From Caldifarciminota bacterium (lineage in GTDB: Bacteria > WOR-3 > Hydrothermia > WGAB01), in the NCBI GenBank assembly GCA_015489295.1, contig WGAB01000205.1, positions 1 through 12,309 of the forward strand: 12,309 nt of DNA. Reading direction: 5' to 3'. Positions 7,077 through 12,309 of this stretch are shown piece by piece (within the stretch, counting starts at the first letter, position 1; every line of letters starts with the position of its first letter). Below the pieces are notes generated by a model. It was not told the DNA's origin and ran no database searches. It was given only the letters and a program-made list of their open reading frames with translations. Both the position numbers and the translations under genes were made by a program.

Positions 7077-7552
7077 GGACCCGGAGAAATCTCCACCACG
7101 AAGGCGTCGGGATAGCCCTTGGTGCGCAGGAAATCGCGGTACCCCTCGGCCAGGAGCCGGGAGCCAAAGGCCCCCACCTGCACCTTGAAGAGCCCACCCT
7201 CCTCCACGACCACCACCGGCTCCTTCTGGATCTCCCGGAGTTCCTGGGCGATGACCTCGGCCCGTTCCCGGGACGAGGCGGCAAATACCTGGACCCGGAA
7301 CACCGGGATTCCAGCGGGTGCAGGCGTGGCCACCCTCTGGGCCGTGGTTTCGGGCGGCGTGGGCTCCTCCTCAAAGATGATGACCGGCTCGCTCCGCTGC
7401 TCTATAGGCGGGGTCTCCTGGAGGTTCTCGCCGGATGCCGTAGTAGGCGGAGGCGGCGCGGGCTGCTGCTGCGGGGGCTGGGTGGTGCGGCGTGGGGCAC
7501 AGGCGGCCAGAAACAGCGCCACACCCAGGCCCACCGTTGCCAGCACCCGCAT
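7073..7552 (-). CDS. SPOR-domain lipoprotein
   Basis: A 159-residue exported lipoprotein. Residues 1-18 are a lipoprotein signal (MRVLATVGLGVALFLAAC) with lipobox LAAC and lipidated C18. Residues about 20-80 are a disordered Pro/Gln/Thr/Glu-rich linker. Residues about 84-155 form a SPOR domain: FRVQVFAASSRERAEVIAQ, then GGLFKVQVGAFGSRLLAEGY and DAFVVEI. SPOR domains bind glycan strands stripped of stem peptides, at division sites or in remodelled peptidoglycan (compare RlpA and DedD). The ATG at 7552 is preferred to an in-frame ATG at 7612 because only it yields a signal peptide, and it has GGGAGGG 5 nt upstream. It lies 1 nt after the rpmE stop and overlaps rdgB by 4 nt. No enzymatic domain is visible, so it is probably a structural or targeting factor. 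Confidence 0.92.
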   Translation of the reverse strand: MRVLATVGLGVALFLAACAPRRTTQPPQQQPAPPPPTTASGENLQETPPIEQRSEPVIIFEEEPTPPETTAQRVATPAPAGIPVFRVQVFAASSRERAEVIAQELREIQKEPVVVVEEGGLFKVQVGAFGSRLLAEGYRDFLRTKGYPDAFVVEISPGP

Positions 7553-7553
7553 G

Positions 7554-7766
7554 TCAGCCCTCCCAGCCGTACTTCTTGATGAACTTCTCAATGCGCCCGC
7601 TGGTGTCCACACCGATCCGGCGGAGTTCGCCGGTATAGAAGGGATGACACTTGGAACACACTTCCACGGTCATGCTCTTCCGCGTGGAGCCGACCCGCAT
7701 GACATTGCCGCAGGCGCAGCGGATCTCGGCATCTTCGTAATACTTCGGATGAATGCCCTGTTTCAT
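7554..7766 (-). CDS. rpmE: 50S ribosomal protein L31 (bL31, zinc-binding type)
   Basis: A 70-residue ribosomal protein bL31, which bridges the subunits of the 70S ribosome. It begins [20 protein letters not shown], has [11 protein letters not shown] in the middle, and ends with the typical [10 protein letters not shown]. The four zinc cysteines are intact (C17, C19, C37, C40), so this is the C+ form; the zinc-free paralogue used under zinc limitation is not here. The ATG at 7766 matches the conserved MK.GIHP start; the open frame continues upstream to 7889 but that part is unrelated. GAGGAGG lies 11 nt upstream, slightly far. A candidate minus-strand -10 element is at 7804-7809, so it may begin its own transcript that continues into the SPOR gene. 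Confidence 0.97.
   Translation of the reverse strand: MKQGIHPKYYEDAEIRCACGNVMRVGSTRKSMTVEVCSKCHPFYTGELRRIGVDTSGRIEKFIKKYGWEG
7558..7564 (-). promoter_or_regulatory. Ribosome binding site that fixes the SPOR lipoprotein start
   Basis: GGGAGGG on the minus strand, 5 nt before the ATG at 7552. It sits in the last codons of rpmE (Trp-Glu-Gly) and selects the start that carries the lipoprotein signal over the ATG 60 nt further upstream. Confidence 0.65.
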
Positions 7767-7803
7767 GGTCGTGCAAACCTCCTCGTTCGTCTGGAAGCGC
7801 TTA

Positions 7804-7809
7804 ATTGTA
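7804..7809 (-). promoter_or_regulatory. Candidate -10 element for rpmE and downstream genes
   Basis: TACAAT on the minus strand (plus strand ATTGTA), 37 nt before the rpmE start, in an AT-rich pocket (TTAATTGTAC) of an otherwise GC-rich region. No good TTGACA lies at 16-18 nt upstream, so the call is weak. The 49-nt gap 7767-7815 between the outer-membrane protein gene and rpmE holds this element, the rpmE ribosome binding site and half of the small palindrome at 7811-7823. Confidence 0.35.
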
Positions 7810-7810
7810 C

Positions 7811-7823
7811 ACCCCTCAGGGGT
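7811..7823 (-). repeat. 13-nt palindrome over the stop codon of the upstream gene
   Basis: ACCCCT-C-AGGGGT, a perfect odd-centred inverted repeat. The TGA of the small outer-membrane protein gene (7818-7816) sits at its centre, and it ends just upstream of the candidate rpmE -10. As RNA it can form only a short stem (ACCC/GGGT with a 5-nt loop) with no U-tract, so it is not a convincing terminator. A regulator-binding site is possible. Confidence 0.35.
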
Positions 7824-8295
7824 ACCAGCGGATCCCCACGCCCACCGTGGCAAAAGGGAACCGGCTTTCCCGGCCCGGCACCACGGCATAGCCCGCCTGC
7901 AGGTGAACCTCGGCCCCGGGCCAGCGGACCACCGGATAGGAACCCTGCAGGATCCAGCGACTTGCGCTCCCCTGCTCCCGTCCGGTGCCCATTTGCCGAT
8001 GGAGCCGGCCGAAGAGCACGCCGGTTTGCAGGTTCGCCTGCCGGATCTGCAGGGAGAGCATCGGCCCCAGGCCCCACAGGCTCAGCCGGTACCGCTCCTC
8101 GCCCTTGAACCCGTCCAGGTTCAGAGCCAGGCCCAGGTCCAGCATCGGCGCGGGCCCGGCTGTCCACAGGACGGCCTGGAGTCCGTATCCCGAGAGCACA
8201 TCGTAGCCGGAAAGGGGCACATGGTACCCCAGGGTCACCTGGCCTCCGGAAACGGAAAGCCAGCCCAGGATCAAAGCGGTCCAGAGATTTAGCAT
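7816..8295 (-). CDS. Small predicted outer-membrane beta-barrel protein, function unknown
   Basis: I do not recognise a named family. Read from the ATG at 8295, the product has 159 residues: a hydrophobic N-terminal segment ([18 protein letters not shown]) that looks like a signal peptide without a clear positive n-region, then repeated alternating-hydrophobic strands with Gly and aromatic residues, e.g. [56 protein letters not shown]. It ends [12 protein letters not shown], resembling the last barrel strand that BAM recognises. About eight strands would fit. An in-frame ATG at 8331 would add 12 residues; I prefer 8295 because a perfect TATAAT lies 7 nt upstream of it, though that would make the mRNA essentially leaderless. 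It is the first gene of the ten-gene minus-strand run and diverges from lplA. Confidence 0.72.
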   Translation of the reverse strand: MLNLWTALILGWLSVSGGQVTLGYHVPLSGYDVLSGYGLQAVLWTAGPAPMLDLGLALNLDGFKGEERYRLSLWGLGPMLSLQIRQANLQTGVLFGRLHRQMGTGREQGSASRWILQGSYPVVRWPGAEVHLQAGYAVVPGRESRFPFATVGVGIRWYP

Positions 8296-8329
8296 GTCGG
8301 CAATTATACGCTCCTGCACAATAAAGGCC
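8296..8329. promoter_or_regulatory. Divergent promoter region between the OM protein gene and lplA
   Basis: A 34-nt AT-rich spacer. On the minus strand TATAAT (8308-8303) is a perfect -10, ending 7 nt before the ATG at 8295, so transcription would start at or next to the start codon. On the plus strand TATACG (8305-8310) overlaps it and could start lplA transcription near 8317, leaving a leader of about 12 nt with AAAGG close to the ATG at 8330. No clear -35 is seen on either strand, so polymerase binding at the two sites would be mutually exclusive or activator-dependent. Support is motif and position only. Confidence 0.45.
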
Positions 8330-8947
8330 ATGCACGAGGGCCCCTACGACTGGTGGATCCTGCACCACCTTGCGCCTGAGCGTCCGGTGATCGCCCGGTT
8401 CTGGTTGCCCCAAAGGGAGATGATCGTGCTCGGGCGCTTCAGCGATGCCCGGCACGATCTCCTCCTGGAAAACCTGCGGCCTGAGGTGGTGATCAAGCAG
8501 CGCCTGGGCGGCGGCGGCACCGTGGTGCTGGACCCCAGGGTGCCCGTGCTGGAGGTGGGGTTCTGGAGCCCGAAGCGCCGACCGCTCCGGGTGTATGCCC
8601 GGTGGGTGGGAGACCCCCTGTGCCGGGTTCTCCAGCGCCTCGGCGCCCCGGTGCGGCTCCGCACCGACTGGTTTGACTATGTCGTAGAAGACCGCAAGGT
8701 GGCGGGCAGCACCTTTTACCTGTCGCGGGAGCGCGTGATCTACGGGGTGTCGCTGGTGTACAGTCGGGAAACCGTAGAACGGATGGAACGGTACCTGGCC
8801 CTGCCCCGGCGGCAGCCCGCGTACCGGGCCCAACGCAGGCACCGCGACTTCGTGGAACCCCTGGAAAACCTGGGGGTGAACTTCCAGGAACTGGTCCAGG
8901 CCCTCCGCGACCTGGCCCGCACCTTAGAAACGATCCCGCCGCCGTAG
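8330..8947 (+). CDS. lplA: Lipoate-protein ligase A / lipoyltransferase family protein
   Basis: A 205-residue member of the BPL/LplA/LipB fold, the only plus-strand gene here. The segment GPYDWWILHHLA occupies the place of the family's N-terminal NMALDEAL helix, followed by IVLGRFSDA (32-40). RLGGGGTVVLD (58-68) matches the RRxSGGGAVYHD lipoyl-AMP loop, and DRKVAGSTFYLS (121-132) matches the KISGSA motif with catalytic-type Lys K123. PAYRAQRRHRDFVEPL (163-178) matches the YR..R.HRDFV segment seen in lipoate/biotin ligases. These enzymes attach lipoate to E2 and H proteins of 2-oxoacid dehydrogenases and the glycine cleavage system. There is no C-terminal accessory domain, so it may need a partner or use pre-activated lipoate. 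No motif Cys is seen, arguing against LipM. An in-frame ATG at 8294 is possible; 8330 fits the family N-terminus better. It converges on cydC with a 24-nt overlap. Confidence 0.82.
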   Translation: MHEGPYDWWILHHLAPERPVIARFWLPQREMIVLGRFSDARHDLLLENLRPEVVIKQRLGGGGTVVLDPRVPVLEVGFWSPKRRPLRVYARWVGDPLCRVLQRLGAPVRLRTDWFDYVVEDRKVAGSTFYLSRERVIYGVSLVYSRETVERMERYLALPRRQPAYRAQRRHRDFVEPLENLGVNFQELVQALRDLARTLETIPPP

Positions 8948-10603
8948 CGGAATTTCCTCAAGCCGACCGTTTTCCATCCACAGCACCCGATCCAGCCGGC
9001 GCAGAGCCAGCGGCCGGTGGCTGATGATGAGCACGGTACGGCCCTCTAAGGCCTGCTCCAGGGTCTGGAGCAGGGCCTGCTCGGTGAGGGCATCCAGGCC
9101 CTCGGTGGGTTCGTCCAGGATCCAGATCGGGGCGCCGCGCAGCACGGCCCGCGCGATGGCAATGCGCTGGGCCTGGCCGCCGGAAAGGCGAACCCCGCCC
9201 TCACCCACATAGGTGTCGTAGCCCTCGGGCAACGATTGGATGAAGTCGTGGATCTGGGCCACGCGGCAGGCCTGTTCCAGTTCCTCCTGGGTGGCCTCGG
9301 GCCGGGCCAGCAGGAGGTTTTCGCGGATGGTGGTGTTGAAGAGGTAGGGCTTCTGGTCCAGCACCGCGATCCAGCGGCGCACATCGTCGGCCCGGTAGGC
9401 CTTCAATTCGTGGCCACCCAGGCGCAGCGAGCCCCGTTCGTAGTCCCAGAACCGGAGCAGCAGGGCCACCAGGGTGGTTTTGCCGGCCCCGGAGGGCCCC
9501 ATGAGGAGCACCCGCTCTCCCTCCCGGAGGTGCAGATCAACACCCCGAAGCACCCACGGCTCCTCAGGATCGTACCGGAACCAGAGGTCCTGGATGTCCA
9601 CCGAGAAATCCCGGGGTGTGGCCGAGGTGGGCGGGTCCTGGACCGGCACCGGCGCATCCACCACTCGGAACAGGCGCCGGGCAGCCTCCAGGGACTTCCC
9701 CAAAAACTGGAACGCTTCGGGCAGCGGCATTACCGCCTCAAAACTGGTCAGCACCAGAAGGGCCACCACCGGCAGCAGCACACCGGCCAGTTCTCCCCGG
9801 GCCACCTGGGGAATGGCCCACACCAGCACGGCGATTACGGCCAGGTGAGTGGCCGCCAGCATTGCGGCTGAGGCGAAGCCGGTGATGGCGCTCAGGCGGG
9901 TCTGGTCGGCGATGAGTCGGCGGCTCAGGCGATCAAGGGTTTCCGCCTTTCGGTGATGCGCGCCGAAGGCCAGCAGATCGGGCATGCCCTGGATGCCGTC
10001 CACCAGGTGGGCGCTCAGGTCGCCCCGCCGGCGGATCCACTGCTGGCCCGGCTTTCGGGCCCAGCGTTCCACCAGCCAGGGCACGAGGATGCCGGCGCCG
10101 CCCCAAAAGAGCAGAATCCCCATGGCCGGGCCGGTGCCCACGAAGTGCCGGAGCAGGAAAAACGCCCCAAGAAGGGTCAAAACGGCCACGAGCGGGGGTG
10201 CGAGCACCCGCACATAGAAGTGCTCCAGGGTTTCAATGTCGGAGATCATCCGGCTCAAGAGGTCACCACTCCGATACCCCTGGAGCCGGGCCGGCGCCAG
10301 GCGTTCCAGCCGTTCGTAGAACCACACCCGCAGCCGGGCCAGGATACGGAAGGTGGTGTTGTGGGTCACCAGGCGTTCGCCGTACCGGAACACGCCCCGC
10401 GAGATGCCGAAGAACCGGACCCCGGTGATGGGCACGAAGAGCGTGCCCAGGGGCGGATGCAGGGCCGCCGAGGCGATGAGATAGGCCGCTGTGGTCATCA
10501 GACCGATGTTGGCCGCCACGGTGCAGGCGCCCAGGAACACCGACACGAGCATCCAGCGCCAGGCCGGCAGCACGATGCCGAGCAATCGGCCGAAGGTCCT
10601 CAC
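8924..10603 (-). CDS. cydC: ABC exporter subunit CydC (cytochrome bd assembly)
   Basis: A 559-residue half-transporter with an N-terminal six-helix type-1 exporter domain (about 1-310) and an ATPase domain (about 335-555). The ATPase has Walker A GPSGAGKTT (369-377), Q-loop Q417 in LDQKPY, signature LSGGQ (473-477), Walker B WILDEPT (494-500) and H-loop H529. The N-terminus carries CydC hallmarks: ANIGLMTTAAYLIASAA (31-47), VRFFGISRGVFRYGERLVTH (62-81) and DLLSRMISDIETLE (114-127). CydC pairs with CydD in the inner membrane; the complex is required to assemble cytochrome bd, and its substrate has been argued to be cysteine/glutathione or haem. Start is GTG at 10603 in a GTGA overlap with cydD; the stop lies inside the end of convergent lplA. 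Both ATP sites of the dimer look intact. Confidence 0.95.
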   Translation of the reverse strand: MRTFGRLLGIVLPAWRWMLVSVFLGACTVAANIGLMTTAAYLIASAALHPPLGTLFVPITGVRFFGISRGVFRYGERLVTHNTTFRILARLRVWFYERLERLAPARLQGYRSGDLLSRMISDIETLEHFYVRVLAPPLVAVLTLLGAFFLLRHFVGTGPAMGILLFWGGAGILVPWLVERWARKPGQQWIRRRGDLSAHLVDGIQGMPDLLAFGAHHRKAETLDRLSRRLIADQTRLSAITGFASAAMLAATHLAVIAVLVWAIPQVARGELAGVLLPVVALLVLTSFEAVMPLPEAFQFLGKSLEAARRLFRVVDAPVPVQDPPTSATPRDFSVDIQDLWFRYDPEEPWVLRGVDLHLREGERVLLMGPSGAGKTTLVALLLRFWDYERGSLRLGGHELKAYRADDVRRWIAVLDQKPYLFNTTIRENLLLARPEATQEELEQACRVAQIHDFIQSLPEGYDTYVGEGGVRLSGGQAQRIAIARAVLRGAPIWILDEPTEGLDALTEQALLQTLEQALEGRTVLIISHRPLALRRLDRVLWMENGRLEEIPLRRRDRF

Positions 10604-12309
10604 GGCAGATACCCTCCGTAGGCGGCCAGGAGTTCGGCAAAGGCCCCGCCCTTCCGGAGCAGGACCTCAGGGGGCCCCTGTTCCACCAGGCGGCCGTTTT
10701 CCAGGACCACCACGCGGTCCACCCACCGGATCGTGCGCAGCCGGTGGGCGATCACCAGGGTGGTGCGCCCGCGGGTCCAGCGCTCCAGGGTTTCCTGGAT
10801 CCGTTCCTCGGTGGCCCGGTCCAGGTGGGCCGTGGGTTCATCCAGGAGCACCAGCGGGGCATCCCGAAGGAGGGCCCGGGCCAGGGCCAGGCGCTGGGCC
10901 TGGCCGCCGGAGAGCCGCACGCCCCGTTCCCCGATGAGGGTGTCGTAGCCCTGGGGCAGCTGCTCTATAAAGTCGTGGGCCTGGGCCCGCTGGCAGGCCT
11001 GCAGGATCTCCTCGTCGGAGGCCTCCGGAGAAGCCAGGCGCAGGTTCTCCCACACGGTGCCGTAAAAGAGATAGGGGCGCTGGGGCACCCAGGCGATGAG
11101 CCGGCGCCACGCCTCGGGGTCCATCCGCCGGATCGGTCGGCCCTGGGCCAGGATCTCGCCCTCCGTGGGTTGGTAAAAGCCCAGGATCAGGCGGAACAGG
11201 GTGGTTTTGCCGGCGCCCGAAGGGCCTACGACGGCCACGCGTTCCCCGGGTACGAGATCCAGCGAGAGATTTTCCAGCACCGGAGGGTCCTGGGGCCGGT
11301 ACCGGAAGGTCAGGTTCCGGAGTTCCAGGGCGAAGGGGCGGGCTTCGGGCACGGCCACCCGGGGCCCCGGCCGGCTCGGGGCCGGGGTTTCCAGGATTTC
11401 AAAGATGTGGCGGGCCGCCTCGGCGGCGCCCATGGCCGCATGGAACTGGGTGCCCAGGTTCCGCAGGGGCTGGTAGAACTCCGGGGCCAGCAGCAGCACG
11501 AAGAAGGCCTCGTAAAAGGGCAGGTGGCCGTAGAGCAGCCGGAGCCCCACGCCCACGGCCACGAGCGCCGTGCTGATGGTGGCGAGCAGTTCCAGGGTCA
11601 GGGCCGACAGGAAGGCCACCCGCAGCACCCCGAGGGTGGTATCCCGGAACCGGTCGGTCACCTCGCGGATGACCCCCACATAGGCGCGGCTTCGGCCGAA
11701 GATCTTGAGGGTGGTCAGGCCCTGGAGTACATCCAGGAAGTGGCCCCCCATTCGGCTGAGTTCGCGCCACTGGCGGGCGGTCAACCGCTCGGCCCAGGCG
11801 CCGATGAGCACCATGAAAAAGGGCATGAGGGGGGCGGTCACCAGCAGGATCACGCCCGAGGCGGGATCCAGGGGGAACACGAAGGCCAGGATGGCGAGGG
11901 GCACCAGGGCCGCCAGGGCCAGCTGGGGCAGGTAGCGGGCGAAGAAGGCCTCCACGGCCTCCACGTGTTCCACGGCAGTGGTGGTCACCGCGCCGGTGCG
12001 TTCACCGGCCACATAGGCTGGCCCCAGGCGCAAAAGGTGCCGGTACAAGGCGGTTCGGAGATCGTGCTTCACCCGGGCCGCCGCCTGAAAGGCGAAGATT
12101 TCCGAAAGCCAGGCAAAAAGTGCCCGCAGGGCCACGAGGCCGACGATGCCCCACAGCAAGTTCGCCACCTGTCCAAGGGCCTGCCCCTGCAGGAACACCT
12201 GGTCCAGCACCCGGGCCAGCCAGCTGGCCTGCAGGATAAGCAAGAGACCCGAGGCGAAGCCCAGGCCCACAGTAACAGCGAGGGGGGCCGTGGCCCCCCT
12301 CGCTGTTAC
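10600..12309 (-). CDS. cydD: ABC exporter subunit CydD (5' end at window edge)
   Basis: The partner of CydC, with the transmembrane domain first and the ATPase second. Counted from the GTG at 12270 it has 556 residues: the first helix GFASGLLLILQASWLARVL (4-22), ARYLPQLALAALVPLAI (111-127), RMGGHFLDVLQGLTTLKIFG (173-192), LAPEFYQPLRNLGTQFHA (261-278), Walker A GPSGAGKTT (349-357), signature LSGGQ (453-457), Walker B LVLLDEPT (473-480) and H-loop H509. These sequences are characteristic of CydD. The frame stays open through the last 39 nt to the edge, no Shine-Dalgarno precedes the GTG, and CydD proteins normally have some 15-25 residues before this first helix, so I treat the 5' end as cut by the window. 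Those last codons lie in a perfect palindrome and may not be genuine. The stop overlaps the cydC start (GTGA). Confidence 0.92.
   Translation of the reverse strand, partial: VTARGATAPLAVTVGLGFASGLLLILQASWLARVLDQVFLQGQALGQVANLLWGIVGLVALRALFAWLSEIFAFQAAARVKHDLRTALYRHLLRLGPAYVAGERTGAVTTTAVEHVEAVEAFFARYLPQLALAALVPLAILAFVFPLDPASGVILLVTAPLMPFFMVLIGAWAERLTARQWRELSRMGGHFLDVLQGLTTLKIFGRSRAYVGVIREVTDRFRDTTLGVLRVAFLSALTLELLATISTALVAVGVGLRLLYGHLPFYEAFFVLLLAPEFYQPLRNLGTQFHAAMGAAEAARHIFEILETPAPSRPGPRVAVPEARPFALELRNLTFRYRPQDPPVLENLSLDLVPGERVAVVGPSGAGKTTLFRLILGFYQPTEGEILAQGRPIRRMDPEAWRRLIAWVPQRPYLFYGTVWENLRLASPEASDEEILQACQRAQAHDFIEQLPQGYDTLIGERGVRLSGGQAQRLALARALLRDAPLVLLDEPTAHLDRATEERIQETLERWTRGRTTLVIAHRLRTIRWVDRVVVLENGRLVEQGPPEVLLRKGGAFAELLAAYGGYLP
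12272..12309. repeat. Perfect 38-nt palindrome at the right edge
   Basis: An 18-nt arm (GTAACAGCGAGGGGGGCC), a 2-nt centre (GT) and the exact reverse complement of the arm, ending on the last base of the window. It falls in the N-terminal coding region of cydD or just before it. There is no U-tract, so it is a poor intrinsic terminator. Ending exactly at the boundary makes a fold-back artefact at a contig end a serious possibility. Confidence 0.9.

Noticed and set aside
7767..7815. Riboswitch or structured L31 leader
   Set aside because: The gap is only 49 nt, with no conserved structure I can recognise beyond a ribosome binding site and a possible -10.
7763..8842. Minus-strand open frame of 359 codons spanning the OM protein gene and antisense to lplA
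   Set aside because: Pro/Arg/His-rich shadow translation crossing the divergent promoter; lplA on the other strand has real family motifs.
9236..10621. Plus-strand open frames (about 210-220 codons) antisense to cydC
   Set aside because: Rich in H, G, Q, P and R, without motifs, opposite a fully conserved ABC transporter.
12272..12309. Intrinsic terminator upstream of cydD
   Set aside because: The stem is strong but no T-run follows on either strand and the centre has only 2 nt; a boundary artefact or coding hairpin explains it better.
1..12309. tRNA, rRNA, CRISPR array, insertion sequence or attachment site
   Set aside because: Nearly every base is assigned to one of thirteen coding genes; no repeat-spacer pattern, transposase motif or tRNA-like cloverleaf was seen.

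Overview
This is a gene-dense, GC-rich stretch of bacterial chromosome holding thirteen protein-coding genes and almost no intergenic DNA. I see no RNA gene, insertion sequence, prophage or CRISPR array. The organism is a diderm: there is a predicted outer-membrane beta-barrel, a SPOR-domain lipoprotein and a PorU-like gingipain-family protease. PorU is a type IX secretion (T9SS) hallmark of the Bacteroidetes/FCB group and some related candidate phyla. High GC, very short spacers and repeated GTGA/ATGA start-stop overlaps suggest a streamlined, perhaps thermophilic, FCB-like or candidate-phylum bacterium. That placement is inference; no rRNA gene is present to confirm it.

Right block (about 8924-12309, minus strand): cydD, cut by the right edge, and cydC are joined by a GTGA overlap. 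They encode the heterodimeric ABC transporter needed to assemble cytochrome bd. The plus-strand gene lplA (8330-8947), a lipoate-protein ligase-like enzyme, runs into cydC tail-to-tail with a 24-nt overlap.

Central divergent hub (about 8293-8332): lplA and a small predicted outer-membrane protein gene diverge from a 34-nt AT-rich spacer with a perfect TATAAT on the minus strand. Each gene has two in-frame ATG candidates, and these sit pairwise in two CATG tetramers 36 nt apart.

Left block (8295 down to 1, all minus strand): ten genes in a row, namely the small OM protein, rpmE (L31), a SPOR lipoprotein, rdgB (nucleotide-pool cleaning), a GmhB/HisB-N-type HAD phosphatase, a DPM1-like family 2 glycosyltransferase, a 56-residue Trm112-like zinc protein, a 1316-residue PorU-like C25 peptidase with its own C-terminal sorting-type domain, a bactofilin and a TatD-family nuclease (C-terminus beyond the left edge). 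Most neighbours overlap by 4-38 nt or nearly touch, so translational coupling is likely. The theme is the cell envelope (sugar phosphate, glycosyl transfer, T9SS-type sorting, peptidoglycan-binding lipoprotein, bactofilin scaffold) mixed with housekeeping genes.

Nothing here amounts to a wholly new system. The points most worth checking are the PorU-like protein and its neighbours, the Trm112 gene hidden under an over-long reading frame, a perfect 38-nt palindrome ending exactly at the window edge, the two-fold symmetric divergent start region, and the short zinc loop in the GmhB-like phosphatase.
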